This document shows, piece by piece, positions 45,132 through 54,872 of a DNA stretch of 64,000 bases. Source of the stretch: Desulfosediminicola flagellatus (lineage in GTDB: Bacteria > Desulfobacterota > Desulfobulbia > Desulfobulbales > Desulfocapsaceae); the NCBI RefSeq assembly GCF_005116655.2, contig NZ_CP050698.1:2262501-2326500 (forward strand), read 5' to 3'. A program made the position numbers and the translations under genes. The first letter of the stretch is position 1. Each line of letters starts with the position of its first letter. The notes below the pieces were generated by a model. The model was given only the letters and a program-made list of their open reading frames with translations, was not told the DNA's origin and searched no databases.

Positions 45132-45896
45132 ATGCAAACTACTACCAAGATAAGAATGACAATCAATGCAATGCATGGAATTCTGTTGCTCTTGTTGTCT
45201 GTGTGTATCCCATCTCCGCTGTTTGCTCAACAATCTCTTGTTCTGTCAGCTATTGAAAATACACCTCCGTTAGAAATGGTGAGTGAGGTGTTGCGAAGAG
45301 CATATCAAAAGATTGATATTACTGTTGAAATAATAAAAATGCCGGGAAAGCGAGCATTAAGAAGCTCAAGTGCAGGACTAACTGACGGTGAAGCATTTCG
45401 ATATGCTGATATTGAGGTGGAAAATCAAGATCTTATCAGAGTTGACGTAGTCATTCGGGTAGATCGTATGCATTTATATACAAAGAGGGGCGAAGAGTTT
45501 CGAGTTGATGGCTGGAAAAGTATTCCTAAGGATTATGTTATTGGATATCAACGCGGTCTACGATTTGCTGAAAAACATATCAAACAGTATGGGCTTTTCG
45601 CTGAAGCGGTCAATAGTACCGAACAGGTGTTTCTCCAACTGAGCCTTGGGAGGATAGATGTTGGTATTCATGGTGCGGATGGTGGACTTCAGATTATTCA
45701 AAAACATGATTTGAAAAATATTGTCAGGCTTGATCCTCCAATATATGAGGCACATTTGTATCATTATTTGCACAGGAAACATGCTCTACTCGTACCAAAA
45801 ATCACAACGGTGTTAGCTGATATGAAAGCTCAAGGTGAATTTGAGCGCATTCAGGCATCTATTGATTCAGCGACTATCCAACACCTTGGGGATTAA
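45132..45896 (+). CDS. Periplasmic solute-binding protein (SBP_bac_3-like)
   Basis: A 254-residue exported protein with a signal peptide cleaved near LFAQQS. The fold pattern resembles amino-acid-type binding domains: LSAIENTPPLEMVSEVLRRAY, LYTKRGEEF, VIGYQRGLRFAEKHI, LGRIDVGIHGADGGLQII. No ABC permease is near. A remnant of a sensor kinase starts one base after its stop, so it probably once delivered a signal to that kinase. Confidence 0.78.
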   Translation: MQTTTKIRMTINAMHGILLLLLSVCIPSPLFAQQSLVLSAIENTPPLEMVSEVLRRAYQKIDITVEIIKMPGKRALRSSSAGLTDGEAFRYADIEVENQDLIRVDVVIRVDRMHLYTKRGEEFRVDGWKSIPKDYVIGYQRGLRFAEKHIKQYGLFAEAVNSTEQVFLQLSLGRIDVGIHGADGGLQIIQKHDLKNIVRLDPPIYEAHLYHYLHRKHALLVPKITTVLADMKAQGEFERIQASIDSATIQHLGD

Positions 45897-45897
45897 C

Positions 45898-46206
45898 GTG
45901 TACGGGATATTTAACAATAATCGACTTTCTCGCCGTCTGCTGATTTATGTTGTGATCTGCAGTTCATTTCTTGTATCCATATTAACATTGAGTCAGTTGT
46001 ATTACATCTATAGAGGAGACCTGAAAACGTTGGATTCAAATGTGTAGTACATCGAAAAAGCATATTCGCAAGCTGAAGCTACTATTAGCAATCGTCTGAG
46101 TTCATTGGAAGTTCAGCTTAGCCCTGAATTTTCAGCAGATGCTAAGGTTGAAACAGTGATATGTATCTCACGTGATATAACAGATAGAAAAGAGCAGAAC
46201 AAAAAC
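45898..46206 (+). pseudogene. Sensor histidine kinase remnant
   Basis: A GTG frame begins with FNNNRLSRRLLIYVVICSSF, a typical kinase start with a membrane helix, then reaches TAG at 46045. The same frame continues as YIEKAYSQAEATISNRLSSLEV and jumps to a PAS/PAC end (VICISRDITDRKEQ). The sensor middle, HisKA and HATPase parts are gone. It shows one nonsense codon and at least one large internal deletion. The 3' end runs into the convergent AraC gene. Confidence 0.8.
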
Positions 46207-46240
46207 TCCGTGATTCTATTTTCTCAAACTATAGCCGACC

Positions 46241-47224
46241 TTACTTCTTCTCCAGCATCAAAAATTTATCTCTATATTCCCTGGGGGATAATCTCGTATG
46301 GCGCTTAAATAATCGACGGAAAGCGCTGCTGTCTTCATAACCTATTCGATGGGTTATCTCTTCAATACTATCCCGAGTGTTTTCCAATTGATTTTTAGCC
46401 GTTTGAATTCTCAATTTTTGCAGGTAATTCAGAGGGGAATCTCCTGTCGCATTCTTGAAACGTCTTTTGAAGTGTCGGGGACTTATGCAGACAACTTCTG
46501 CCACTTCATCAATAGAAATACTTGCTGCCAAGTGATCCCGCATGTATTGCTGGGCTTTCTGTATCTCAGTATCATTATGTTTTTCGTTGAGTGGATAGAT
46601 TGCGTAGGGAGCCTGACTGGCGTTATTAGAGTCTACAAGCATAGCTTTGGCACAGACGGATGCCAATTGACTTGATCCTTCCCGCTGTATTATTCGTAAT
46701 GCAAGATGCATTATCGCAGTAACCGCACCAGAACACATTATATTGTCGTTCTCTGTTAAAATCTCACCAATCTTAAGATGTACTTGCGGATAACGATACC
46801 TGAATTTCTTTTCAAATCGCCAGTTTGTCGTAGCACATTTCCCGTTTAATAAACCGGTTTCCGCGAGCAAAAATGCTCCAGTACATATTGAAGCAACTGT
46901 AGTTCCGGAAGAATATTTACGACATATATAATCAAGAACGTCTGAATTACGCATATCTCTTGATTTCGGAATAGGCAGGAGGGCTGGAATGATCAAATAA
47001 TCAGCGTTTATTTGGTCTTTGAAGGAGTAATGAGGATTGATTTGGATATTGTTAGAGCATATAACGGGATTGCCTGCTGGAGATACAATCTGTGTCTCGA
47101 ACAACGTTTCCCCGTTCTCGGAAAAGGATGCATGCCAGAGGTTGGCAATGGTGAAGCTGTCAATAAGGTTGGTAATACTGGAGGATAAACAGCCCTCAAT
47201 TGCAAGCAGCGCGATAGTTTTCAT
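46241..47224 (-). CDS. GlxA/FtrA-type AraC-family regulator
   Basis: A 327-residue regulator with an N-terminal DJ-1/PfpI-like domain (IALLAIEGCLSSSITNLIDSF; SICTGAFLLAETGLLNGKCATTNWR with the nucleophile-elbow cysteine) and two C-terminal AraC helix-turn-helix units (ISIDEVAEVVCISPRHFKRRFK and IEEITHRIGYEDSSAFRRLFKRH). It is divergent from the molybdopterin oxidoreductase gene, which it may control. Confidence 0.92.
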   Translation of the reverse strand: MKTIALLAIEGCLSSSITNLIDSFTIANLWHASFSENGETLFETQIVSPAGNPVICSNNIQINPHYSFKDQINADYLIIPALLPIPKSRDMRNSDVLDYICRKYSSGTTVASICTGAFLLAETGLLNGKCATTNWRFEKKFRYRYPQVHLKIGEILTENDNIMCSGAVTAIMHLALRIIQREGSSQLASVCAKAMLVDSNNASQAPYAIYPLNEKHNDTEIQKAQQYMRDHLAASISIDEVAEVVCISPRHFKRRFKNATGDSPLNYLQKLRIQTAKNQLENTRDSIEEITHRIGYEDSSAFRRLFKRHTRLSPREYRDKFLMLEKK

Positions 47225-47458
47225 CTAAAGTTCGTGGGCTATGAGTTAAATGATTGATGGCCAATTTCGCACGATATATGTCTCTTATGCCTCTTTTGCT
47301 CGTACATTACAAGTGGTATTGTTCTTACGTAAACGTGAAATTGATAATTCGGTGCTAACCCTGATTTCCATCAATATAGTTTTTCGCAGGGTGGGGCAAA
47401 ACACACTGTAAGAGAAAAGATACTAAGAAGTGCGTGCTAACGCATTACAGGAGACACC

Positions 47459-49804
47459 ATGGGGAAGTGGCAAAAAACCGGATGTGTTTTGTGTGCTCAA
47501 AACTGCGGCCTATTGGTTAACGTTTCAGATAATCAGATTGTACAAGTCAAAGGTGATCCGGAAAATCCGAGAAGTAAAGGGTATCTCTGTCGAAAGGGGT
47601 CAAATATTGCAAATTTCCAGCACCATGCTGATCGTCTTAAGACACCTTTAAAAAAGACAGATAAGGGTTTTGTTGAAATTTCCTGGGAACAGGCATACCG
47701 CGAAATTGGAATCAGGTTACGTGAAATCGTAGACGAGTATGGTCCTGAGAGTTTTGCATTAATCGGTGGTGGAGGGCAGGGCTCCCATTTTGATGCTGGA
47801 TTTTCGACATCGTTGATGCACGGGCTTGGTTCAAAGTATCATTATAATGCGCTCGCTCAGGAGTTGACGGGGTACTTCTGGTGCTCTGGTAGACTGCTTG
47901 GGCGGCAAAACAGATTTCCAATTCCTGATGAGCATAATGCAGATATGATCCTGGGCATCGGCTGGAACGGGATGGTCAGCCATCAGATGCCGAGAGCGCC
48001 TCTGGTCATAAAAGAATTTGCCAGGAATCCAGACAAGTTTCTCGCAGTGATTGATCCGAGAAAATCCGAAATAGCACGTGTTGCTAACCTCCATTTGGCG
48101 ATAACTCCTGGTTCTGACGCTCTACTTGCGAGAGCGATGATCGCAGTCATATTGAGTGAAAATTGGGAAGATAGTGAATACCTGGCTAAAAATACAACAG
48201 GCCTCGATAGCATACGCGGCTTGTTTGACAATTTTGATATTCAAAAAGCGCTGACTGTCTGCGGTGTTGAATACAGCCAGGTAAAAGATCTATGCAGAGA
48301 ACTCAGTACACGCAAATGGTGTATGCATACTGATCTTGGTGTTATCATGAACAGGCACTCCACACTGGCAAGTTATCTCTACATGTTACTTGCTGCGGTA
48401 TGCGGGAGGTTGTGTGTTTCAGGTGGATTAGTTATTCCTGGTAACATGCTTCCGCTTGGAGCCCACAGTGATGAGCGACTTGAGAAGACATGGCGGACAA
48501 AAGAGACAGATTTTCCGGCAATTTTCGGACTATTTCCTCCGAATGTTTTCCCGGAGGAAGTGCTTTCTGATCACGCACAACGATTGCGTGCTGTTGTCGT
48601 CAGTACCTCAAACCCGCTTCGCGCTTTTGCGGATACATACGCCTGGGAGAAGGCTTTTGAGAAACTCGACCTGAAGGTTACAGTCGAGATAGCCATGACG
48701 GAGACAGCAGAGTTATCAGATTATGTGCTTCCTGCCCAATCACCTTATGAGTCACATGACGCATCATTTTTTACCTGGACTCACCCTGAAGTCTATTTTC
48801 AAATGCGACATCCGTTAATAGAGCCCACCCCCGAAACAAAAGAAACTGGCCTGATACATGCTGAAATTGCTGATGCGGCAGGCATTGTTCCTGATCTTCC
48901 CGATTACCTCTATAGTGCTGCTAAAAAAGATCGGGTGACGTTTACTGCAGCACTTCTTACCTACTTACAACGAAACAAAAAGCATAGAAGACTGTCCGCC
49001 CTCATCATCGCCAAGGCCCGGGCTGGTTATACAGATTCTAACAATCTTGATGCAATGTGGGGGATTCTTCTATCTTCACCACGTGTTTTTCGGAAAAATG
49101 CAGCTCGGGCTGGATTTCCAATACCTTCAACTCTGGAGGCAGCATGTAATATAGGGAAACTTGTCAAAGCCTTTAAAGCTATAGTTACATACAGATCTCT
49201 GGTCCCTCTCGCTATTCTTAGCCCCCGTATAGCTCATGCTGAACTCATGTTTGATGCTATCCTGAAAAACAGATCAGGGCTTTGGGTGGGGAAGGCGGAA
49301 GACGATAATATGAAGGGAGTCGCTACAAAGGACCGTAAGATACACCTCTATATTGAGGAAATGGAAAAATGGATAACAGAAATAACCCCTGAGGCAGAAG
49401 AAAAAGCGTTGATGGTTGATCCGATATATCCATTTATTCTTAATGCCGGCAGGCATCTTCCGCAAAATGCCAATAACCTGATGAGAAAGCCGGACTGGAA
49501 TAAGGATAAACGCACCTGCACTTTGGCAATGAACCCCGCTGATGCTAAGCAGCTTAGTATTAGCGATGGTGAGTTTGTCAAGGTGACAACAGAAGCGGCA
49601 TCAGAAAGGATAGAGCTTGAGATCTCAGATGATGTGCGGGTAGGGCAGGTACTCATCCCACATGGGTTTGGTCTAAAATACAATGGGGTAACCCATGGGA
49701 TGGCTGTGAATAAGCTGACAAAAAACAGTCACCGGGATCGTTTAGCAGGGACACCGATTCATCGATATGTGCCGTGCCGCGTTGAAAAAGAACAAACTGA
49801 GTAA
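47459..49804 (+). CDS. Molybdopterin-dependent oxidoreductase (DMSO reductase superfamily)
   Basis: A 781-residue cytoplasmic enzyme without a Tat signal. The N-terminus carries a [4Fe-4S] site CX2CX3C (CVLCAQNC) with the fourth cysteine in GYLCRKG. Motifs of the bis-MGD fold follow (SFALIGGGGQGSHFD; VAIDPRKSE-like IDPRKSEIARVANLHLAITPGSDALL), and the C-terminal domain has FILNAGRHLPQNANNLMRKPDWN and VLIPHGFG. The metal could be Mo or W, and the substrate is not evident; the family includes formate dehydrogenase-like and acetylene hydratase-like enzymes. No electron-transfer subunit is adjacent. Confidence 0.88.
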   Translation: MGKWQKTGCVLCAQNCGLLVNVSDNQIVQVKGDPENPRSKGYLCRKGSNIANFQHHADRLKTPLKKTDKGFVEISWEQAYREIGIRLREIVDEYGPESFALIGGGGQGSHFDAGFSTSLMHGLGSKYHYNALAQELTGYFWCSGRLLGRQNRFPIPDEHNADMILGIGWNGMVSHQMPRAPLVIKEFARNPDKFLAVIDPRKSEIARVANLHLAITPGSDALLARAMIAVILSENWEDSEYLAKNTTGLDSIRGLFDNFDIQKALTVCGVEYSQVKDLCRELSTRKWCMHTDLGVIMNRHSTLASYLYMLLAAVCGRLCVSGGLVIPGNMLPLGAHSDERLEKTWRTKETDFPAIFGLFPPNVFPEEVLSDHAQRLRAVVVSTSNPLRAFADTYAWEKAFEKLDLKVTVEIAMTETAELSDYVLPAQSPYESHDASFFTWTHPEVYFQMRHPLIEPTPETKETGLIHAEIADAAGIVPDLPDYLYSAAKKDRVTFTAALLTYLQRNKKHRRLSALIIAKARAGYTDSNNLDAMWGILLSSPRVFRKNAARAGFPIPSTLEAACNIGKLVKAFKAIVTYRSLVPLAILSPRIAHAELMFDAILKNRSGLWVGKAEDDNMKGVATKDRKIHLYIEEMEKWITEITPEAEEKALMVDPIYPFILNAGRHLPQNANNLMRKPDWNKDKRTCTLAMNPADAKQLSISDGEFVKVTTEAASERIELEISDDVRVGQVLIPHGFGLKYNGVTHGMAVNKLTKNSHRDRLAGTPIHRYVPCRVEKEQTE

Positions 49805-49941
49805 CGAACTTCTAAAAAACAGAGCACTATATTATGGTCGAAAACTCACAGTAGCGCCAAGAACCCGAGGTTCATAAGATTTAGCAGTGAAGTTCATAAA
49901 TTCTAAGATAATGATACGTGCGGAGTAGGTGGATTTGAGTG

Positions 49942-52722
49942 TTATTCGGCGTGATCCAAACTGGGTAAAAAGGCTTTCAGTAATTGTAATTGCCCAAGTG
50001 CTTGTTGAAGGAGGAGCTGTATTTCATTAAATTGTTCCTCTGCTGCAGCCTGTTCCATCTCGCCGAAAAGATAAAATAACTGTTCGGCACAAACATTACC
50101 GGCGGCACCTTTCATTCTGTGTGACACGTGTTTTATCGCCTCGAAATTTCTATCTTCAATGTGTGTCTGGATTGTATCAAACTCAAAAGGAAGAGTGGTT
50201 ATAAATTCACGCAGGATAGTTATTGCAAAAGATTTATCACCGAAAAGCTTTTCGACTAGCGCGTTGTAATCTATGGCCGACGATGAAGCTGTAACTGGTC
50301 GTTGTGATGGTAGAGACTCGTGGGGGGCGGAACCATTCTCTACTGTATCAGACTGATCGTAAAGAACGTGCTCAATAGTAGTTTTTAAAATGTCCGGGTC
50401 CACCGGTTTCGTGACATACCCATTCATACCGCAGGAAAGATATTTTTCTTTATCTCCTTTCATCGCGTTAGCTGTAAGCGCAATTATCGGGACGTTTATG
50501 TTTTTTACGCCTGATAAACCTGATCTGATTCTCCGTGTTGCTTCCATCCCGTCGAGTTGCGGCATCTGAATATCCATCAGGACAAGGCTGTAGAGTTGCT
50601 GTTGCAGAGCATTAATAGCTTCATTACCATTTTTCACCGTATCGATATGCATGTAACCAAGGTGTTTCATTATCCCCTTTATTACAAGCTGGTTGATACT
50701 GTTATCCTCAGCGAGAAGGATTTTTTCGCTTGGCTTTTCAGCGTCTTGAATATCACCGGCTACAGTTAAAGAGGCCGGGGCGTCAGGTGCGGATTGCCCT
50801 GGGATGAATGTCCGAACGGTATCAATCAGGTTGCCATACCTGATTGGTTTCTTTATGCAGGCGAAAAAATCTGTATGGTAGTCATAGCCATTAGTTGGGA
50901 CATTGCCAAAAGGTTGCATAAGTATCATTTTGACATTGGGATAATATGTAGTGGCTGCAATTGCGTGACGAAGTTCGATACCGTCAGTTTCACCAAGATC
51001 CATGTCGATGAAGATGGCGTCTAACTCATTGCAATCATTATGCATGGTTTTTATTATCTCCAAGGCTTCAGCTTTACTTGATGCCTGTCTAACGTCTGCA
51101 CCCCATTCCTTGAGTTTTCGGCAAATCATTTGATTACAGGTGGTGTTGTCATCAACTACCAGAAAGCTGAAGTCCGTAAGCTTTTCGTGTAATTCAGGCA
51201 TAGAAACAGGTTGGACCTGTTTCTTGAATCTGGTTGTAAACCAGAAAGTAGCTCCTTCCCCTGCTTGACTTTTTATGCCAATCTTGCCGCCCAAAAGCTC
51301 TACCAGAGCTTTAGAGATAGCTAGACCAAGTCCCGTACCGCCGTATTTTTTGGTGGTTGAAATGTCAGCTTGAGTAAAGCTTTCAAAAAGCTGATCCTGC
51401 AGGTGTTTCGGAATGCCAATACCACTGTCAGTGACAGAAAAGAGAAGTTGAGCTTCAGTTGGCGATTGATGCTGACATTCTACTGTTACCTCAACTTCAC
51501 CCTTCTCAGTAAATTTTATTGCATTACTTAGCAGATTAAGCAATATCTGCCGCAATCTTCCCGGATCTCCTGCGAGTTGTACAGGGGTTGCGGAAGAAAC
51601 CGAGCAGATAAGCTCGAGTTTTTTTTCAATAATTATTGGGCTCATCACATCAATGATACCATCTAGGAGGTCATGGAGATCAAAATCGATTTCCTCTAAA
51701 TCAATTTTTCCGACTTCGATTTTAGAGAAGTCTAGAATGTTTTCGATAACAGTGAGTAGCGATTTACTACTGGCTTGCAATGTGTCGACGTAAAGACGCT
51801 GTGTGGCGTCCAGCTTACTATTATTGAGGAGGGAGGCTATACCAATGACGCCATTTAAAGGGGTGCGAAGCTCATGGCTCATATTGGCCAGAAATTGACT
51901 TTTGGCACGACTGGCTTCTTCTGTAAGTTGATTGGCCTTGAATAGCTGCTGCTGAGATTTTTGCCGTTCGGTTATTTCCCGATGTAATTGTTCGTTGAGA
52001 GCTTTATTGCGAAGGCTTACCAAGAGAGTTTGAAGGCTGGCTGAGTGCATTACTTTTCCAGTATGGGCAAGGATTGCGGAAAAAACCAGTCCAAGAAATC
52101 CCAGAGTGATGTACGTGAGATTTCCCCCCATAAGTAATCGAATTGAGAGTGGTATGATGGCGAGAAATAGAAAAGAAAGATAGGAAAAGGGCCACGTGCT
52201 GTATACCACCACAGCAGACGCACTTATAGCAACGATACAGATGGGCCAGACCATCTGATGCAATGGGTGATGGGCCGGCCATAACAGAATAGCTGGCGCA
52301 CCCCAGAGCAATGCAGCAACTATGGAGCCACAAACATGAATCCTCCCCCAGGTGTAGACCTCAACACCTGAAGGGTTTTTTCGTTGAAAGGAAATTGAAA
52401 AGAGAATCCGTAAAAGAATAACAATAGCCATAAGCCCAAGCCAAAGGAGTAATTTCCAATGTGGAATTACTGGCCAGAGCACAACTGTGACACAGAGTGC
52501 TACAAGAAGTGAACCTGCGAGGCCACCCCAGGTTTGCCGATATAACTGACGAACCTGTGATTCGCTGACCTTAAGGGATATATCAGCTTCATTTGTTGGT
52601 GTTGGCTTCAAGTATGGTGCCTTGTAGAATAAAAAATTGAGATTGGTGCATAGAGATTGTAGAGAACCTATTGTCACGTAGTCGATCAGATTGTACGTAC
52701 ACCAGCGTTGCGTGGTGATCAT
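49942..52722 (-). CDS. BarA-like hybrid sensor kinase with two receivers and Hpt
   Basis: A 926-residue protein. Six membrane helices (about 65-225) are followed by HisKA (SQFLANMSHELRTPLNGVIG), HATPase_c (GDPGRLRQILLNLLSNAIKFT, GGTGLGLAISK), a first receiver (about 530-645, DAIFIDMDLGE), a second receiver (about 670-790, LVLMDIQMPQLDGMEATRRI) and a C-terminal Hpt domain (HVSHRMKGAAGNVCAE). The first receiver lacks some conserved residues around MILMQPFG. The start is uncertain, since no ribosome site precedes the ATG at 52722. No partner regulator is adjacent. Confidence 0.92.
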   Translation of the reverse strand: MITTQRWCTYNLIDYVTIGSLQSLCTNLNFLFYKAPYLKPTPTNEADISLKVSESQVRQLYRQTWGGLAGSLLVALCVTVVLWPVIPHWKLLLWLGLMAIVILLRILFSISFQRKNPSGVEVYTWGRIHVCGSIVAALLWGAPAILLWPAHHPLHQMVWPICIVAISASAVVVYSTWPFSYLSFLFLAIIPLSIRLLMGGNLTYITLGFLGLVFSAILAHTGKVMHSASLQTLLVSLRNKALNEQLHREITERQKSQQQLFKANQLTEEASRAKSQFLANMSHELRTPLNGVIGIASLLNNSKLDATQRLYVDTLQASSKSLLTVIENILDFSKIEVGKIDLEEIDFDLHDLLDGIIDVMSPIIIEKKLELICSVSSATPVQLAGDPGRLRQILLNLLSNAIKFTEKGEVEVTVECQHQSPTEAQLLFSVTDSGIGIPKHLQDQLFESFTQADISTTKKYGGTGLGLAISKALVELLGGKIGIKSQAGEGATFWFTTRFKKQVQPVSMPELHEKLTDFSFLVVDDNTTCNQMICRKLKEWGADVRQASSKAEALEIIKTMHNDCNELDAIFIDMDLGETDGIELRHAIAATTYYPNVKMILMQPFGNVPTNGYDYHTDFFACIKKPIRYGNLIDTVRTFIPGQSAPDAPASLTVAGDIQDAEKPSEKILLAEDNSINQLVIKGIMKHLGYMHIDTVKNGNEAINALQQQLYSLVLMDIQMPQLDGMEATRRIRSGLSGVKNINVPIIALTANAMKGDKEKYLSCGMNGYVTKPVDPDILKTTIEHVLYDQSDTVENGSAPHESLPSQRPVTASSSAIDYNALVEKLFGDKSFAITILREFITTLPFEFDTIQTHIEDRNFEAIKHVSHRMKGAAGNVCAEQLFYLFGEMEQAAAEEQFNEIQLLLQQALGQLQLLKAFLPSLDHAE

Positions 52723-53168
52723 GTACTTGATAATATAGCAATAAATAAGAAAGCACTAGCGCGAAGTAGTACAGAGTGTAGCCATTATTCGAAATTATGA
52801 TGCTGGCTGTTGGAATTTTCAAATACAATTCCAAATAGTTGCTAGGAGCTTGTCCGAGAATAGCAATTTTCGCTCCTGTGCTGTCGGTGTATGTGTAACA
52901 TAGCCAGTCGCATCTGATCACAACTTTTATGATTAGAAAGTAAGTCTAACGTATCATTTTTCCAGTGGGAGCAAAACTTTGGCTTCTTTTCACACAAAAA
53001 AAAGTGTTTCTGATGTTCCCCTGATGCTATCAAGCTTGTCCTTAGTAGTTTTATTCGTCAGGAAAAAATCTGAGATAAACAGTTTTTCTCATTGATTTGA
53101 TTGTTTGATTGTCTTGCGCAGGAGAACCGATTTCGAGCCAATAATGTGGCAGCTTGCCTATCTGAAAT
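52723..53168. other. Intergenic stretch with a repeat fragment
   Basis: Contains GGAGCTTGTCCGAGAATAGC at 52844-52863, continuing AATTTTCGCTCC: one terminus of the family 1 MITE-like element (copy H), without the rest. No gene is supported. Confidence 0.5.
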
Positions 53169-53765
53169 TCAGGATATCTTCCTTGTCAGGGAATTGATCG
53201 TGTTCTGAATTTGTTCGGTTATTTTGGGAGATTGTTCTTTGCTGATTAGTCCGGTAAATATTGTACCAACTGTTTCAGCACCAATTGATTGAGCCGCTAT
53301 TTTTAGTTGCCTATGGGTTCCATACATCACGCGTCCTAAAAAACCGGGTGCTGCACATGATGAAACAATAATAGCTTTTTTCTTAGCTGTTTGTGCTTTT
53401 CGATACTTAGGCGCCATTGTGCCCCAGGGCCAATATGCATAAACAATAAGTCTTTCCATAAACCGTTTGAAAATAGCAGTGACTGAGTAAAAATTCGTTG
53501 GTGATGCAAGAATGTAAGCGTCTGCTTGTTCAATTTTATTAACCAACTCGCTCATCCCGTCGTTTAAGACACATTCTCCTGGATGTTCTCCTGATTGCTG
53601 GGTACACGCTCGACAATTAGTGCAGAACTCTATAGGTTGGTCTCTCAAGTGGATGACCTCTATTTCTGCGCCAGCGCTGGTGGCAGACTGTACAAAAGCA
53701 TTAAGAATTTGATCGGTAACACCATCTTTTCTATATGAACCATTGATTGCCAATATCTTTTTCAT
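53169..53765 (-). CDS. Flavodoxin-fold NAD(P)H:FMN reductase
   Basis: A 198-residue iron-sulfur-flavoprotein-like reductase. The start at MKKILAINGSYRKDGVTDQIL is the FMN phosphate loop; CTNCRACTQQSGEHPGECVLND is the cysteine-rich insert common in anaerobe members, and YILASPTNFYSVTAIFKRFMER the second flavin loop. It probably reduces flavin or quinone, possibly with a bound cluster if the cysteines serve one. Single gene. Confidence 0.88.
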   Translation of the reverse strand: MKKILAINGSYRKDGVTDQILNAFVQSATSAGAEIEVIHLRDQPIEFCTNCRACTQQSGEHPGECVLNDGMSELVNKIEQADAYILASPTNFYSVTAIFKRFMERLIVYAYWPWGTMAPKYRKAQTAKKKAIIVSSCAAPGFLGRVMYGTHRQLKIAAQSIGAETVGTIFTGLISKEQSPKITEQIQNTINSLTRKIS

Positions 53766-53846
53766 GATCACCACGTTGGATTTTATCTAAGATAGTTTAA
53801 TGATAAAAGGAGCAAGAGAGCTGATATATACCACCAAACTCTATAG

Positions 53847-54449
53847 CTACAGTCTGGATATTACCACTTTGGCTATATTCAGAGAGAATTGCAGATCCTG
53901 TGCTTCTGCGGCTTTCTTGGCTTCATCTTTACTTTCGAAGGCTCCAGCAAGGTAACTATTTGATTTAACAATGAACAGGTTGTTTCCCGTTAACACCCAA
54001 AGATCAGTACCGTTCCAAAACGCATCATCACCAATGTTGCTGATTTCCTTCAGTGTTGTTGACGCATAGGCATGATTAGCACGAGCTTTTTTCTGCCTGC
54101 TCATTAGATCGGCAGCGGAGTCATTTAATCCTTCATCTTTAATATCATCATCAGTGGATATTTTGACAGTGACTCCATAGACTGAGCCATTTTTCTGATA
54201 GGTGTAGCGGCAGCTTTGACCAGCCGGCATCGAACTTGCCCTTGAAAGTCCGTCTGAAACCTTAACGCCAAGGATCATGCCAACATCAGCCTGGGTAATA
54301 AGGTTGCAGGCATTGGTTTGCGGCCCATAAGCTTTGGCTGTTACAAACTGAGTTACAATAATTAAGAAAGAAATGGTGATTATGAAAAGGTGGTTTTGGT
54401 TCAATGTGTGCGAGAGAGTAAAATGTCTTTTGTCTGTTGCTGATAGCAT
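53847..54449 (-). CDS. Exported protein of unknown function
   Basis: A 200-residue protein. The ATG at 54449 is preferred because GGGAG lies eight bases upstream; an upstream in-frame ATG is possible. A single hydrophobic stretch (LFIITISFLIIVTQFVTA) is followed by a region with paired cysteines (ACNLITQADVGMILGV and SCRYTY), a pattern seen in small exported proteins of the DUF3558-like kind. WNGTDLWVLTGNNLFIV near the end is probably a beta-sheet core. Family not certain. Confidence 0.7.
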   Translation of the reverse strand: MLSATDKRHFTLSHTLNQNHLFIITISFLIIVTQFVTAKAYGPQTNACNLITQADVGMILGVKVSDGLSRASSMPAGQSCRYTYQKNGSVYGVTVKISTDDDIKDEGLNDSAADLMSRQKKARANHAYASTTLKEISNIGDDAFWNGTDLWVLTGNNLFIVKSNSYLAGAFESKDEAKKAAEAQDLQFSLNIAKVVISRL

Positions 54450-54872
54450 ACGGTATTCTCCCATATTAATAGGTGGGTGAGAAGAAGTAGATCTGAGTTT
54501 GAGTGATTTCAAATCAGTTGAATTTTACGCTAAGCAAGGAGCACAAAATATGTGTTGCAATTTAACTTTTTTGCAAATGTATGAAAATCCTTAACCAAGT
54601 ATCAGCTACTCGGAAAAGGCATCCGTTGATTCTGTTCACGTTCTGTTAATTTTATCGAAGGGTAGAAATTTATCAAACCATTCTATAAAGAATCTTTTTT
54701 TACTATGGTGGACTGTTTGGGATTTTTGAGTGAAAAAATGGAATATATGCTATTCAACAATCAGATATATTGGAAAAAATGAAGAGGAGACAGTGTTTTG
54801 TTGCAGCAACGAGATGGAGTTGTCCAGCACTTTCTTGCACCTATTTTTGAATAATGAGGAAGAGAGCTACAC
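54450..54872. other. Divergent promoter region
   Basis: No supported gene in about 420 bases between the leftward exported-protein gene and the rightward reductase gene. It is AT-rich, with no clear palindrome noticed. Confidence 0.35.

Noticed and set aside
52589..52921. Minus-strand frame overlapping the start of the BarA-like kinase
   Set aside because: Composition is not protein-like and it contains a repeat fragment.
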